Shown here: piece by piece, positions 15,517 to 25,002 of the stretch | How positions within the stretch are numbered: the first letter of the stretch is position 1 | Layout: every line of letters begins with the position of its first letter | Source: a virus | DNA: 36,538 nucleotides | Virus record (IMG/VR): IMGVR_UViG_3300032285_000306 | Span: 1-36,538 of that record | Direction: 5' to 3' (one strand) | Made by a program: the position numbers and the translations under genes | The notes under the pieces: model-generated | Database searches by the model: none | What the model saw: the letters and a program-made list of their open reading frames with translations, nothing else | Told to the model about the DNA's origin: nothing

Positions 15517-17903
15517 AGTACAACCATTTTGACATGCTGCCTGAACGGGCTTTCTTAAAAGTCGGCGGCAAGATCATGCCTCAAGGCGGCGGTGGCGGTC
15601 AACCAACGCAGACTACCGTACAAAACACTTCAATCCCCGAATACGCGCAGCCATACGTCGAAAGCACGCTTGGTAAAGCTGCTGCTTTAACGAACATCAC
15701 AGACAATCCGTATCAACCATATCAAGGTCAACAAGTTGCTGGGTTTACTCCTTTGCAAATGCAAGCGCAACAAAATGTTGGCAATCAACAAATAGCACCT
15801 CAGTTAGCTGATGCGTCAAACATGGCGTACATGACCGGTCAGTATGGTCTTGGCACTCAAGGCACGGCTGCTCAACTTCAAAACGCTTCGCTTGGGTACG
15901 GTGCATTAGCTGCGGACACTGGGCGTCAATACGCTCAACAAGCCACAAATCCGTATGCTCAACAAGCGTACATGAACCCGTATTTGCAAAACGCATTGCA
16001 GCCTGCATTGCAGGAAGTGCAACGTCAATACGACATTACCGGCGCTCAAGAAATGGGCAACGCTACGCGATCAGGTGCGTTTGGTGGAAGTCGTGAAGCG
16101 TTAATGGCTGCTGAAAATCAGCGCAACAAGAACATGGCAATGAACCAAATGATTGGTCAGGGCTATAACACTGCATTTCAACAGGCTCAACAAGCGCAGC
16201 AGTTTGGTGCAAACCTTGGGTTACAAGGGCTGCAGGCGGGTCAACAAGGCGTTCAAGGCGCGGTTGGTGCTGGGCAGTATGGTCTGGCTGGTCTTGGGCA
16301 AGCAGGTGCTGCAGCTTCTACGTTAGGTCAATTGGGTCAAACCCAGTTTGGTCAAGAGCAGGCTGCTAACCAAGCAATGCTCACGGCGGGTACACAGCAA
16401 CAACAGTTGCAGCAAAAAGGTCTGGATACTGCGTACCAGCAATACGTGGCGCAGCTTAACTACCCATATCAACAGATTGGCTTTATGTCCGACCTGTTGC
16501 GTGGTCTGCCATTGACTCAACAGTCAACGTCTATGTACCAGAACCCAAGCATGATTTCACAAGCTGCCGGTCTTGGCACTGCGGGTATTGGTGCGCTTGG
16601 TTTGTACAACCAAATGAATAAAGCAGAAGGCGGTGAGATTAAAGAAACCCGCATGGCTGATGGCGGCATCACCAAACTGTTCGACGTGGGCGGTGAGATT
16701 AAGTCTGATCTGTATCAGATGGAGCCACAAGACCTGCAGAAGTACATCACGCAAAGTTCAAGCCCAGCGGTTAAACGCATGGCTCGTCAAATTCTTGCCG
16801 AAAAAACTTTTGCTGCGGGGCAAGAAAACGCAGGTGTTACGCAGTTGCCTAGCAATTTACCAGTCATGGGGCATGCGGATGGCGGCATCATTGCGTTTGC
16901 TGATGAAGGGCAAGTTGTTGACCCAGTTAAAAATGCAACACCAAAAACATCTACGTATGGTGAGCTTCCGCTTATGAGTCCTGAAGCTCGAGAAAATTTT
17001 TCTCAGTATCAACAAATGTACAAAGATATGCGCAGTGATGTGCCGCAACAACGCGATGAAGCTAAATGGCTTGCGCTTATGCAGGCTGGTTTTGGTATTG
17101 CTGGCGGTACATCACCAAATGCGTTTGCTAATATTGCTCAAGGTGCGCAGCCAGCGCTGACTCAGTATGCAACGGCGCTTAAAGACATTCGTAAAGAAGA
17201 CCGTGAAGCAGTTAAAGGTCTTATCGACGTCGGCCTTAGCAGAGAGAAGTTTATGCAAGAAGTTCAAAAAATGGGTGTTGACCTTGAGAAGTCAAGGATT
17301 GCCTACGATGCTGCAGTTGATGCCGCAAAAGTTAATGCTGCAAGTCGTATTAACGCTGCGGGTGCTGGGGCTAAACTACCCACTACGGGCAGCATTATGG
17401 ACCAGCAAATTAAAACTGGGATTCTTATAGATCAATTAACAACTAAAGCAAAAGAAGGCCCGCTGACTAAAGATGAACAAGCTGCTTTGAACACTGCAAT
17501 ATCAAGCCAAAAACACTATATGGATATTTTGGCGCAACAACGTCCTGTGCAGCCAAACGCTGCGATACCAAACGCAGTTACAGCTCGACTTAAAGAAGAC
17601 TCTGAATACAATAACTTAGAGGTTGCGTTGTATAGAGCGCGTAATGATCCTGCTGCGCAGGCAGAGATTAAGGAAAAAATGGACGCCCGAGTTGCTAAGA
17701 TACAAGAAGATATTTCCGCAGGGGGTAGTGGCGGACGCGGTGTTGTTGGTGCTGGGGGAGCTGGTGGCGCACCTAACACGGGCGGTTCAGTAGGTTTGCC
17801 TTTTGGTGGTATTCGCTCACCGCAAGCGCCCGCTGCCCCTGCTTCTTCAGGTATATTTAACTATGATCCAAATAATCGTAGACTAATAACCGTAGGCAAC
17901 TAA
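15513..17903 (+). CDS. Gln-rich ejection-type virion protein
   Basis: This 796-residue protein is very rich in Gln, Ala and Gly over residues 60-310 (QAQQNVGNQQIAPQL, AQQAQQFGANLGLQGLQAG). Such helical, low-complexity content is typical of internal virion and ejection proteins. The middle has AEGGE (371-375), ADGGI (382-386 and 455-459) and a final FADEGQ, motifs also present in the gene two upstream. Residues about 560-640 are charged and helical, and the C-terminus is Gly/Pro-rich. No catalytic motif is visible. It may be the equivalent of T7 internal core proteins in position, without evident sequence similarity. Confidence 0.65.
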   Translation: MKYNHFDMLPERAFLKVGGKIMPQGGGGGQPTQTTVQNTSIPEYAQPYVESTLGKAAALTNITDNPYQPYQGQQVAGFTPLQMQAQQNVGNQQIAPQLADASNMAYMTGQYGLGTQGTAAQLQNASLGYGALAADTGRQYAQQATNPYAQQAYMNPYLQNALQPALQEVQRQYDITGAQEMGNATRSGAFGGSREALMAAENQRNKNMAMNQMIGQGYNTAFQQAQQAQQFGANLGLQGLQAGQQGVQGAVGAGQYGLAGLGQAGAAASTLGQLGQTQFGQEQAANQAMLTAGTQQQQLQQKGLDTAYQQYVAQLNYPYQQIGFMSDLLRGLPLTQQSTSMYQNPSMISQAAGLGTAGIGALGLYNQMNKAEGGEIKETRMADGGITKLFDVGGEIKSDLYQMEPQDLQKYITQSSSPAVKRMARQILAEKTFAAGQENAGVTQLPSNLPVMGHADGGIIAFADEGQVVDPVKNATPKTSTYGELPLMSPEARENFSQYQQMYKDMRSDVPQQRDEAKWLALMQAGFGIAGGTSPNAFANIAQGAQPALTQYATALKDIRKEDREAVKGLIDVGLSREKFMQEVQKMGVDLEKSRIAYDAAVDAAKVNAASRINAAGAGAKLPTTGSIMDQQIKTGILIDQLTTKAKEGPLTKDEQAALNTAISSQKHYMDILAQQRPVQPNAAIPNAVTARLKEDSEYNNLEVALYRARNDPAAQAEIKEKMDARVAKIQEDISAGGSGGRGVVGAGGAGGAPNTGGSVGLPFGGIRSPQAPAAPASSGIFNYDPNNRRLITVGN

Positions 17904-17922
17904 TTTTAGGTGGAGTATCACT

Positions 17923-20900
17923 ATGGCGGTAGTTAACATCCCTAACGTGGGATCGGTGAACTTTCCTGATTCAATGTCGCAAGCTGACATTATCAACGCA
18001 ATTGAAAATGATATTCTGCCTAATTACGCAGGGGCTGCTGCTGCACCACAAAATGCAGTACAAACACCAGTAGCTGCCGCACCTGCGGTTACTGCGCCTA
18101 CACCGGTAACTGAGACACCTACGCCAGAAGAATACTATGACCCTATGACGGGCGCTCCCGTAGGGAACATATCGTCTGCTACCCCGCAAAAAACACCAAA
18201 GTTGCCCGGGTCTGTTATGGCTGGGGTTAATGAAAATTTGCCACCAACGCAAACACCGCAAATTGATCCGGCGGTAAAAAATATTTACGATGCCGCTTCA
18301 CAAGAAGAACGAGTAAAGCTTGCAAAATCTGACATAAGATTTGCTGAAGTAGCTAAGTACTACCGTGACCTAGACATAAAAAACAAAGAGTATTTAGAAA
18401 CTAATCCGTCAGGTGCGATTAACCCATACATGGCGGACGATCGACTTGAGTATCGGGTTAGGGATTACATACGACAAGGTATGTCCCCTGAGGTTGCTTT
18501 AAATACGGCTAAACAAGATGCGCTTGAAGGCAAACCTTCGCACGTTTCAACAGCCGGGGAAGTTAAAGAAGCACCTGAAGAGTACATGCTAAAACGCGGT
18601 TATGCGTTAGACCCTAAGGCTCCGGGCTATGAGACCGCACTTAAGTTAGCGCAACGCACCGCACTAAAATCATTGTATGGGTTTGCTCAAGCAGGTGGTG
18701 GGCAACAAAAGTTTTTAGCCGAAGCTATTCTTGGAATTGACCCAAGTGATACAAATAAAACACTTGACTACCTTAGTAAACATACAGAAGCGTTAGGTGA
18801 TCCAACATCAAAACCTTTAGCTCTTGTTGAAAACGCGGTCAGCTCAATTATTCAACAACTACCCGGGTTACTTACTGGTACAGAAGCGTTGTCTTTAGGG
18901 TCAATGTTTTTGCAAAGTTTTGGGCAAACGTATGACGATAGCCGCAGAAAAAATCTTGGTATTGGTGAAAGCACTTTTAGGTCTGCAGCTTATGGCGCAC
19001 TTGAAGTATTAGGGGAAAAACTTGGTTTAGGCGATACTTTAAAAGGTATTAAGGCTGCTTCTCGTGGCATCCCTGACAAAGAGCTAATCGAACATTTTGC
19101 TAAGTCATTAGCTAAAGAAATACCCGGTGAACAATTAACTTATGCGGGCCAATTTGGTATTGACAAAGCATTTGCTCTAAATCCAGAAGCTGGCATCAAA
19201 CAATTTTTAAATGGTGCTGTAGATACGCTGGCTGCTACTGTTGCGCAAGGCGGCATAATGATGGGTGGCGCTGCTGCTATCAACAAAGCCAATCAAGTTT
19301 ACAGTGATGCAGCGGGTACTAGACGCGCTGAAGATGCAGCAGAAACAGCAAAACAAAATGCTTTGCAAAAAGCGCAAGATATGTTTAAGTTTACGCCTAA
19401 ACAAAAAGGCGAGACTGTTGAGCAACTTACTAGCGTAACACCACCTGAGCAACCTGAAGAAGTAAAACCTCTTTCTGATCAGGGCGTCATTTGGCTTGAG
19501 CCTACTGAACAAACTGCAACTGAACCTTACATCGACCCTGAAACGGGCGAAGTTATGGAGAAACGCCCTGAACCAAAAATTGGTAGTGGGGGCAATGAAG
19601 CAGTTATACAGCGTCGTGCTGCCGAAATAGCAAGTGAGCTTGGTGTACCCAAGAATATTGCGTTGGCTATGGCGCAACGGGAAGCTTCAGAGAGGGGACA
19701 AAATGTCGAGCGAGCGCCTGCAAAACCTGACACTGGACGAGTTGAGCCAAGCATTTCTGTGCTTGAGTCAGAAGCACCCGCCGCCGAAGTCACTACACCA
19801 CCTGATACTACAGGACTGGCTGGACCTGTCGAGACTCCTGAACCATCTGTTGCAGGAAAAGGAGAAGAGCCTGCTGCACTAGGTGAGATACCTACGCTTA
19901 CTGAGCGCCCACCTGCTGCTGAGGAAACGCCTAAAACAGAAAAAGAACAGTTACAAGCTTTGCTTGCGTATGATGAAAATCGCTTAGCAACTTTACCTAA
20001 AACTACTGCTAATAATGGTGAGCGGTTTCACCTTGAAGCATCAATCAAGGACATCAAAGAAAAACTTGCGGCTCAAGAACCCACCGCTGAAACTGTTACC
20101 GCTAAAGAACCCACTGCTGAGACCCCTGCCACCCCTGTTGAGCAAGCACAAACTAAATTAGCCGATGCAGAGACTGCAGTGGCTGAGGCAACGACGCCTG
20201 AAGAAAAGACAGAAGCCACCAAACAGCGCAACGTGGCGCGGCAAGAGTTGAAGAAAGCTGAAGCTGCTGCACCTGTTGAAAAAACACTTGCTGCTACCAC
20301 TACAACCGAAGTAGCTAAGCCTAAGCGTGGTCGTCCACCTAAGCCCAAAGCTGAAGTCACTACGCCTGTTGCCCAAGAAAACAAACCTAAGCGCGGGCGT
20401 AAACCTAACCCCCCATTGCCTCCTGATCTTCAGGCTGCTGCTGATAAGACACGTAAAAAGAATCAGGAAAAAGCAATCTATGCTGGGCGCGATGTAGACA
20501 AACTTATTAAGTTCCTCAGTACTGAGTTCGATCCGGCTAACCACAAATCACCTGAGTTCACAAAAGTGGCAACGCAGGGGTTGCAGAATGTGCGCCGTGA
20601 GTACATATACAAACTTAACGAGTTTGCTAATAAGCATCGTGGTAAACCAAACTCAGGCGGCAAGGCAAAAGACTTTCTAGCCAACAGCGACAAGATTACG
20701 CTTAAAGAGCGTTCTGATCTTGCTGAGCGTTTGCAATTTGAAAAGAGCCGTAGACCATCTCCTGCACAAACAAAGTCGGCGGGTACACCTGTACCAGCTT
20801 TCTACAAATTTACAACTGCTACTCAAGCGATCAATCACATCATCCGCAATGGTACGCCGTTTGAGCGGGCACTAGCTGCACGCCTTAAGCCATTTGTATC

Positions 20901-23900
20901 TGATGTGCGGCTTATCATTGCCAAGGATGAGGACTCAACGCACCCAGCAATTGCTGAGATGATTGAGGACCCCGAGAACGATGTTTCAGCATCAGGCGTG
21001 TATAGCTCTGTGCAGTTTGGGGATAAGTTCCATAGAAACATTGTTTTGCGTGGTGAAAACTTTGGCGACGACCCCGGACAACAGGGCGTTAACAACATTA
21101 TCTTTTTGCATGAAGCATTGCATGCCGCAACCGAAGCCAAGATTGATCAATGGCAGACGTTAACAAATGCTGGTAAACCTGTACCACCCGAGCTGAAAAA
21201 AGTTATCGACGAGTTGTTCGGTACGATGGCTGATGCGCAGGTGCAGTACGAGAAGATGAAAGCCTCAGGTGAGTTCATATCAGTTAACTTGCGCCATAAG
21301 TTTGAAAGCAAAGAAAACAACGGGCTTGATATTCTCAACGACCTGAAAGAGTTTGTTGCTTACGGTATGACCGACCCCGAGATTCAACAATTTCTGTTGG
21401 ATACACCCGGCGCTGTGCGTAAAGATGCAGCAACAGGCTTCTGGAAAAACTTGTTCAATCGTTTTGTCAACAACTTGCGCAAGATGTTTGACATGGATGA
21501 CAAGCACCAGTCGGCGCTTCAAGACCTTATCCTTATTACAGAAGGCATACTGCAAGAACAAGAGTTTGAGCCTGCTTACTCAGCCAATACAGAGCTAAAC
21601 GCATCTGTAGCAAAAGCAGATAAAAACTTAACTAAGATTGCTGCGTCTAATAACCAACAAGATGTAATTGATGGTATTCAAGGTAACGTACCAACTCATG
21701 ACTTTGGGCTATACGACAAGTTAATGAAATCTAGGTTCCCCGCGATGGGTAGTGGGTTTATAAGCAAATCTTTAGGTAAATTACAAACGTCTGACATTAT
21801 AAGGTGGCAAGGCGATAATATACCCGCGCTTAAACGCATAGATGAACTTGTTGAGCGCATGGTTGGATCGCGTATGAACATGGAAAAAGCTTTTGCCAAA
21901 AAAGCCGATAAGCTGGCAAAATTCATGCGCTACTCAAGAAGATCGTCGCGGCAAGCGTTAAGTGATGCTATGCACTTAGCGCGTTTAGAAAGTGTAAGCC
22001 CTACAGAGTTTTCAGATCGTCAAGATGCGCTTGCTAATGATTTGCGTGTAGTTGAATTAACTAAACTGGCAAATGACCCAAGAACAAACCCTGACGAACT
22101 TAATGCCATCGACGACAAAATAAAAAAACGAGAAGCCAGCATCAACAAAGTATTTGATGCTTGGGAAAGGTTGGGGCAAGTTAAAGATGGGCAAGAGATG
22201 TACCGTATGGTGCGTAAGTTTTATAAAGATATGAACGTTTTGCATCGTACGTTGCTTGATGAACGTATAGATCGTTTGAATCTATCGGGGGCAGTTAACG
22301 ACCCAACTACCCCCAAGGGTAAGTTAATGTTGTCCGTGCGTCGTATGTTTGAGGGGAGTGATTATGCTGGTGTAGATGAATACTTCCCGTTTATGCGACA
22401 TGGTGAGTATTGGCTGCGCGTAAACGGCCCAGAAGGTCGTGAGTTTTACATGTTTGATAACGGCTCTAAGCGTAATGACTTTTTACATATTCGCGCAGCG
22501 CAGCTTGGCCTTGACGTAAAAGACCCTAAAGCATTTGACGCTGGTGACACTAGCAATGAGTTACGCAATAAATATAGTGGTGAAAGCAAAATACTTGCGG
22601 AGATGTTTGACGTAATTAACCAGCACTTTGATAACACTAAAATACCAAACGCTGCAAATATGAGCGAGGCAGAGCTTAAAAATGCGCAAGAAACCCAAGC
22701 TCAAGCGTTGGAGCAATTAAAAGACTCGTTGTATCAAACGTATTTGATGACAATGCCTGAGCAAAGTTACCGCAAACAATTTTTGCATGCTGAAAACGTA
22801 ACTGGTTTTAGTTCAGACGTGTTTCGTAATTTTAAAATGTCTGCAACAAAACTGGCTTCACAAGCGTCTAAGCTGGCGTATTCTGATTTGATCAATATGG
22901 AAGTGCAAAGTGGATATGATTCACTAGAAGGTATGCCTGCACTTGAACGCGCTAAGATGCGCTTGTTTGTTGATGAAGTTGGTTTTCGAGCAAACGCTGA
23001 GATTAACCCGCAAGAAGATAATATTTACGCTACAGGTCTTAACCAGCTTGGTTATTTTTGGATGTTGTCAGGTGTTGCTACCGCAATTACTCAAACTACT
23101 TCAATACCTATAATGGTAATGCCAATCTTAAACGACGAGTATGGTTACGGTAAATCGGCAGCTAAATTTACTAAATACATGCAGTTATGGAAATCTGTAG
23201 GGGTAACTGAAAATGGGCCAAATGGCGATACAAATTGGTTTGCGCCATCTATGGGTACTTCAAAATTAGTTCAAAGAGACCCCATACTTAAACGTGCTTT
23301 TGCAGAAGCTTCTGAACGTGGCATCTTATCTCAGACTTCAATTTCTGTGCTTACAAACCGTAACCGCACACCCGCTAATGCTTACTCTAATATTCCCAGT
23401 GCTTTTTTACGGGCTACTAAAATAGGCATGTCAGCGTTGTTTAATGGCGCAGAACGTATGACCCGCGAAATGACGTACATGATGACGTTTGAGTTGGAGT
23501 ATGCAAAAACAAAAGACTTTGATAAGTCAGTGCAAAAAGCAATTGATGTGGTGCAAGAAACACTTGGTCGTTACGACAACTTTAATCGCCCACGTATTTT
23601 GCGCAACGTTTTAGGACGTACTGTTGGGCAGTTTAAAATGTATGCCGTCAACATGACGTCGTTTTTTATGCGCAACGGATACAACATTTTTAAAGGTATG
23701 TATGAGGGCATTACAATAGGTAAGGCTGATCTATTACTTTCTTCTATGCACCGCTTAGGTGGCGTACTAACTATGGCGGCGTTGTTTGGTGGTATTACTG
23801 CACTACCGTTGTATACCACAGTGTGCGCAGTAATTGATATGTATATTGATTTTTTTGGGGATGACGAAGAAAAGAAACGGCGTATTGCTCGTAACCCCTA

Positions 23901-24726
23901 CACAGCAGAAAGTGCTGACTTGCGTTTTCGTTATGAATTTTTACCTGAATGGTTTGGCCCGATGAGGTATCAAACAACCAAAGGGCTTGACGGTAGAGAA
24001 CATACTCTAGCGTCCATATTGGAAAAAGGCGCTGTATCTGAACTTACTGACATTAACGTAGGTTCACGTACGTCGTTTGATGGTATGTGGTGGCGCGGCG
24101 GAAAACATGGCGACACCGAAAGAGAAAAAGTTGAAAACTTTTTAATTGCAAACCTTGGTGCGGGCGCTGAAACTATTTTAAAAATCCCCGAAGCAATGAC
24201 TGAGTGGAGAAACGGCAATATTTTACGGGGGTTTGAAAAAATATTACCAGCTATGCTCAAAAACGTTGTGACTGAAGAACGGTTACGTAGAGAAGGGGCT
24301 AAGACACCGTCAGGCAAACTCATAATGAGCAAAGAAGAATTTTCTTCGTTTAGCTTGGCGATGCAAAGTCTTGGCTTTCAAAGTACGGCATTAGCTCGAG
24401 TCCAAGAAAATGGTATTAAGTTACAAGAAGAAATTGTGTTGGCTGCAGAGCAACGTGCGAACATACTTAAACGGCTCGGTACGACAATGCTCAGTGAAGA
24501 TGCTACGGATAAAGACGTTGAGCGTGTATTTAATAAGATCGACGAGTATAACGATCGTTACGTTGCGCTTAAACATTTGCGCATAGACCCAAATACTATT
24601 AAAGAAGTAGTAGATCGGGCAAAAGGCAAAGAAAAATACATGTTCAGAGGCATGTACATACGCAAAGAAGATTTGCCGTACCTACTTGAGTTGCGTGATG
24701 TTGCCGAACCCGGGCAAAGAAAATAA
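17923..24726 (+). CDS. Giant ejection-type virion protein with zincin motif and AT hooks
   Basis: At 2267 residues this is the largest gene here. The N-terminus carries VNFPDSMSQADIINAIENDI, a start common in large phage ejection proteins. Residues about 500-840 are Pro/Glu/Thr-rich and probably disordered, with two AT-hook-like motifs (PKRGRPPKPK at 800-809, PKRGRKP at 822-828). HEALH at 1063-1067 plus E1143 (LKEFVAYGMTDPE) forms a zincin-type metalloprotease signature. Hydrophobic segments near 1712-1735 and 1946-1975 sit in a long helical C-terminal half resembling large polyvalent phage proteins (LPD38-like, tentative). It is likely packaged and ejected with DNA. The start follows an AGGTGGAG site. 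Confidence 0.75.
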   Translation: MAVVNIPNVGSVNFPDSMSQADIINAIENDILPNYAGAAAAPQNAVQTPVAAAPAVTAPTPVTETPTPEEYYDPMTGAPVGNISSATPQKTPKLPGSVMAGVNENLPPTQTPQIDPAVKNIYDAASQEERVKLAKSDIRFAEVAKYYRDLDIKNKEYLETNPSGAINPYMADDRLEYRVRDYIRQGMSPEVALNTAKQDALEGKPSHVSTAGEVKEAPEEYMLKRGYALDPKAPGYETALKLAQRTALKSLYGFAQAGGGQQKFLAEAILGIDPSDTNKTLDYLSKHTEALGDPTSKPLALVENAVSSIIQQLPGLLTGTEALSLGSMFLQSFGQTYDDSRRKNLGIGESTFRSAAYGALEVLGEKLGLGDTLKGIKAASRGIPDKELIEHFAKSLAKEIPGEQLTYAGQFGIDKAFALNPEAGIKQFLNGAVDTLAATVAQGGIMMGGAAAINKANQVYSDAAGTRRAEDAAETAKQNALQKAQDMFKFTPKQKGETVEQLTSVTPPEQPEEVKPLSDQGVIWLEPTEQTATEPYIDPETGEVMEKRPEPKIGSGGNEAVIQRRAAEIASELGVPKNIALAMAQREASERGQNVERAPAKPDTGRVEPSISVLESEAPAAEVTTPPDTTGLAGPVETPEPSVAGKGEEPAALGEIPTLTERPPAAEETPKTEKEQLQALLAYDENRLATLPKTTANNGERFHLEASIKDIKEKLAAQEPTAETVTAKEPTAETPATPVEQAQTKLADAETAVAEATTPEEKTEATKQRNVARQELKKAEAAAPVEKTLAATTTTEVAKPKRGRPPKPKAEVTTPVAQENKPKRGRKPNPPLPPDLQAAADKTRKKNQEKAIYAGRDVDKLIKFLSTEFDPANHKSPEFTKVATQGLQNVRREYIYKLNEFANKHRGKPNSGGKAKDFLANSDKITLKERSDLAERLQFEKSRRPSPAQTKSAGTPVPAFYKFTTATQAINHIIRNGTPFERALAARLKPFVSDVRLIIAKDEDSTHPAIAEMIEDPENDVSASGVYSSVQFGDKFHRNIVLRGENFGDDPGQQGVNNIIFLHEALHAATEAKIDQWQTLTNAGKPVPPELKKVIDELFGTMADAQVQYEKMKASGEFISVNLRHKFESKENNGLDILNDLKEFVAYGMTDPEIQQFLLDTPGAVRKDAATGFWKNLFNRFVNNLRKMFDMDDKHQSALQDLILITEGILQEQEFEPAYSANTELNASVAKADKNLTKIAASNNQQDVIDGIQGNVPTHDFGLYDKLMKSRFPAMGSGFISKSLGKLQTSDIIRWQGDNIPALKRIDELVERMVGSRMNMEKAFAKKADKLAKFMRYSRRSSRQALSDAMHLARLESVSPTEFSDRQDALANDLRVVELTKLANDPRTNPDELNAIDDKIKKREASINKVFDAWERLGQVKDGQEMYRMVRKFYKDMNVLHRTLLDERIDRLNLSGAVNDPTTPKGKLMLSVRRMFEGSDYAGVDEYFPFMRHGEYWLRVNGPEGREFYMFDNGSKRNDFLHIRAAQLGLDVKDPKAFDAGDTSNELRNKYSGESKILAEMFDVINQHFDNTKIPNAANMSEAELKNAQETQAQALEQLKDSLYQTYLMTMPEQSYRKQFLHAENVTGFSSDVFRNFKMSATKLASQASKLAYSDLINMEVQSGYDSLEGMPALERAKMRLFVDEVGFRANAEINPQEDNIYATGLNQLGYFWMLSGVATAITQTTSIPIMVMPILNDEYGYGKSAAKFTKYMQLWKSVGVTENGPNGDTNWFAPSMGTSKLVQRDPILKRAFAEASERGILSQTSISVLTNRNRTPANAYSNIPSAFLRATKIGMSALFNGAERMTREMTYMMTFELEYAKTKDFDKSVQKAIDVVQETLGRYDNFNRPRILRNVLGRTVGQFKMYAVNMTSFFMRNGYNIFKGMYEGITIGKADLLLSSMHRLGGVLTMAALFGGITALPLYTTVCAVIDMYIDFFGDDEEKKRRIARNPYTAESADLRFRYEFLPEWFGPMRYQTTKGLDGREHTLASILEKGAVSELTDINVGSRTSFDGMWWRGGKHGDTEREKVENFLIANLGAGAETILKIPEAMTEWRNGNILRGFEKILPAMLKNVVTEERLRREGAKTPSGKLIMSKEEFSSFSLAMQSLGFQSTALARVQENGIKLQEEIVLAAEQRANILKRLGTTMLSEDATDKDVERVFNKIDEYNDRYVALKHLRIDPNTIKEVVDRAKGKEKYMFRGMYIRKEDLPYLLELRDVAEPGQRK

Positions 24727-24752
24727 AAAAACCCCCACTGCTAAGGTGGGGG
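24721..24752 (-). terminator. Rho-independent terminator of the replication operon
   Basis: CCCCCAC (24732-24738) pairs with GTGGGGG (24746-24752) around a 7-base loop. On the minus strand the stem is followed by seven T, an A and three more T. On the plus strand no T-run follows, so it should stop only leftward transcription. Confidence 0.85.
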
Positions 24753-24775
24753 GAAAAAGGAGATTTTCTTCAAGG

Positions 24776-24792
24776 AAAAGCAGCATGGCTGC
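24776..24792 (-). terminator. Weak auxiliary terminator hairpin
   Basis: GCAGC (24780-24784) and GCTGC (24788-24792) pair around a 3-base loop. On the minus strand four T follow. It lies just before the strong terminator, so the two form a tandem for leftward transcripts. The stem is only 5 bp, so support is modest. Confidence 0.35.
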
Positions 24793-24807
24793 AGAGTCAG
24801 TATAACG

Positions 24808-25002
24808 TCAAACCCGCCATATACGTATCCCCCTGACGTTTTCCTCAATCACGACCTTCATAACAACATCAAACTTTTGTTTTCTTACCACAGCTAAGAT
24901 GTTCTTCTTAGCCTCACTGCAGTTGATGCAGGGTATGAAAAATGAATGCCCACGCTTGAAGTTACGCCAGTTGACGTTATACGTTAGCATCTCGACTTTC
25001 AT
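24808..25002 (-). CDS. Small conserved protein at operon end
   Basis: This 64-residue basic protein has VNWRNFKRGHSFFIPCINC near its centre and ends with EENVRGIRIWRV. The W-x-x-F-x-x-G-x-S-F-F-I-P-C and final R-x-W-R-V pattern resembles small phage proteins I have seen next to replication genes, though with no known function. The start at 25002 has a GGAG site 9 bases upstream and overlaps the primase-helicase 3' end by 26 bp in another frame. It ends just before the operon terminators, which supports it as the last gene of the unit. Confidence 0.65.
   Translation of the reverse strand: MKVEMLTYNVNWRNFKRGHSFFIPCINCSEAKKNILAVVRKQKFDVVMKVVIEENVRGIRIWRV

Noticed and set aside
19207-19677. Minus-strand open frame of 156 codons
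   Set aside because: It lies wholly inside the giant plus-strand gene, has no ribosome site or sensible protein composition and lacks operon context.
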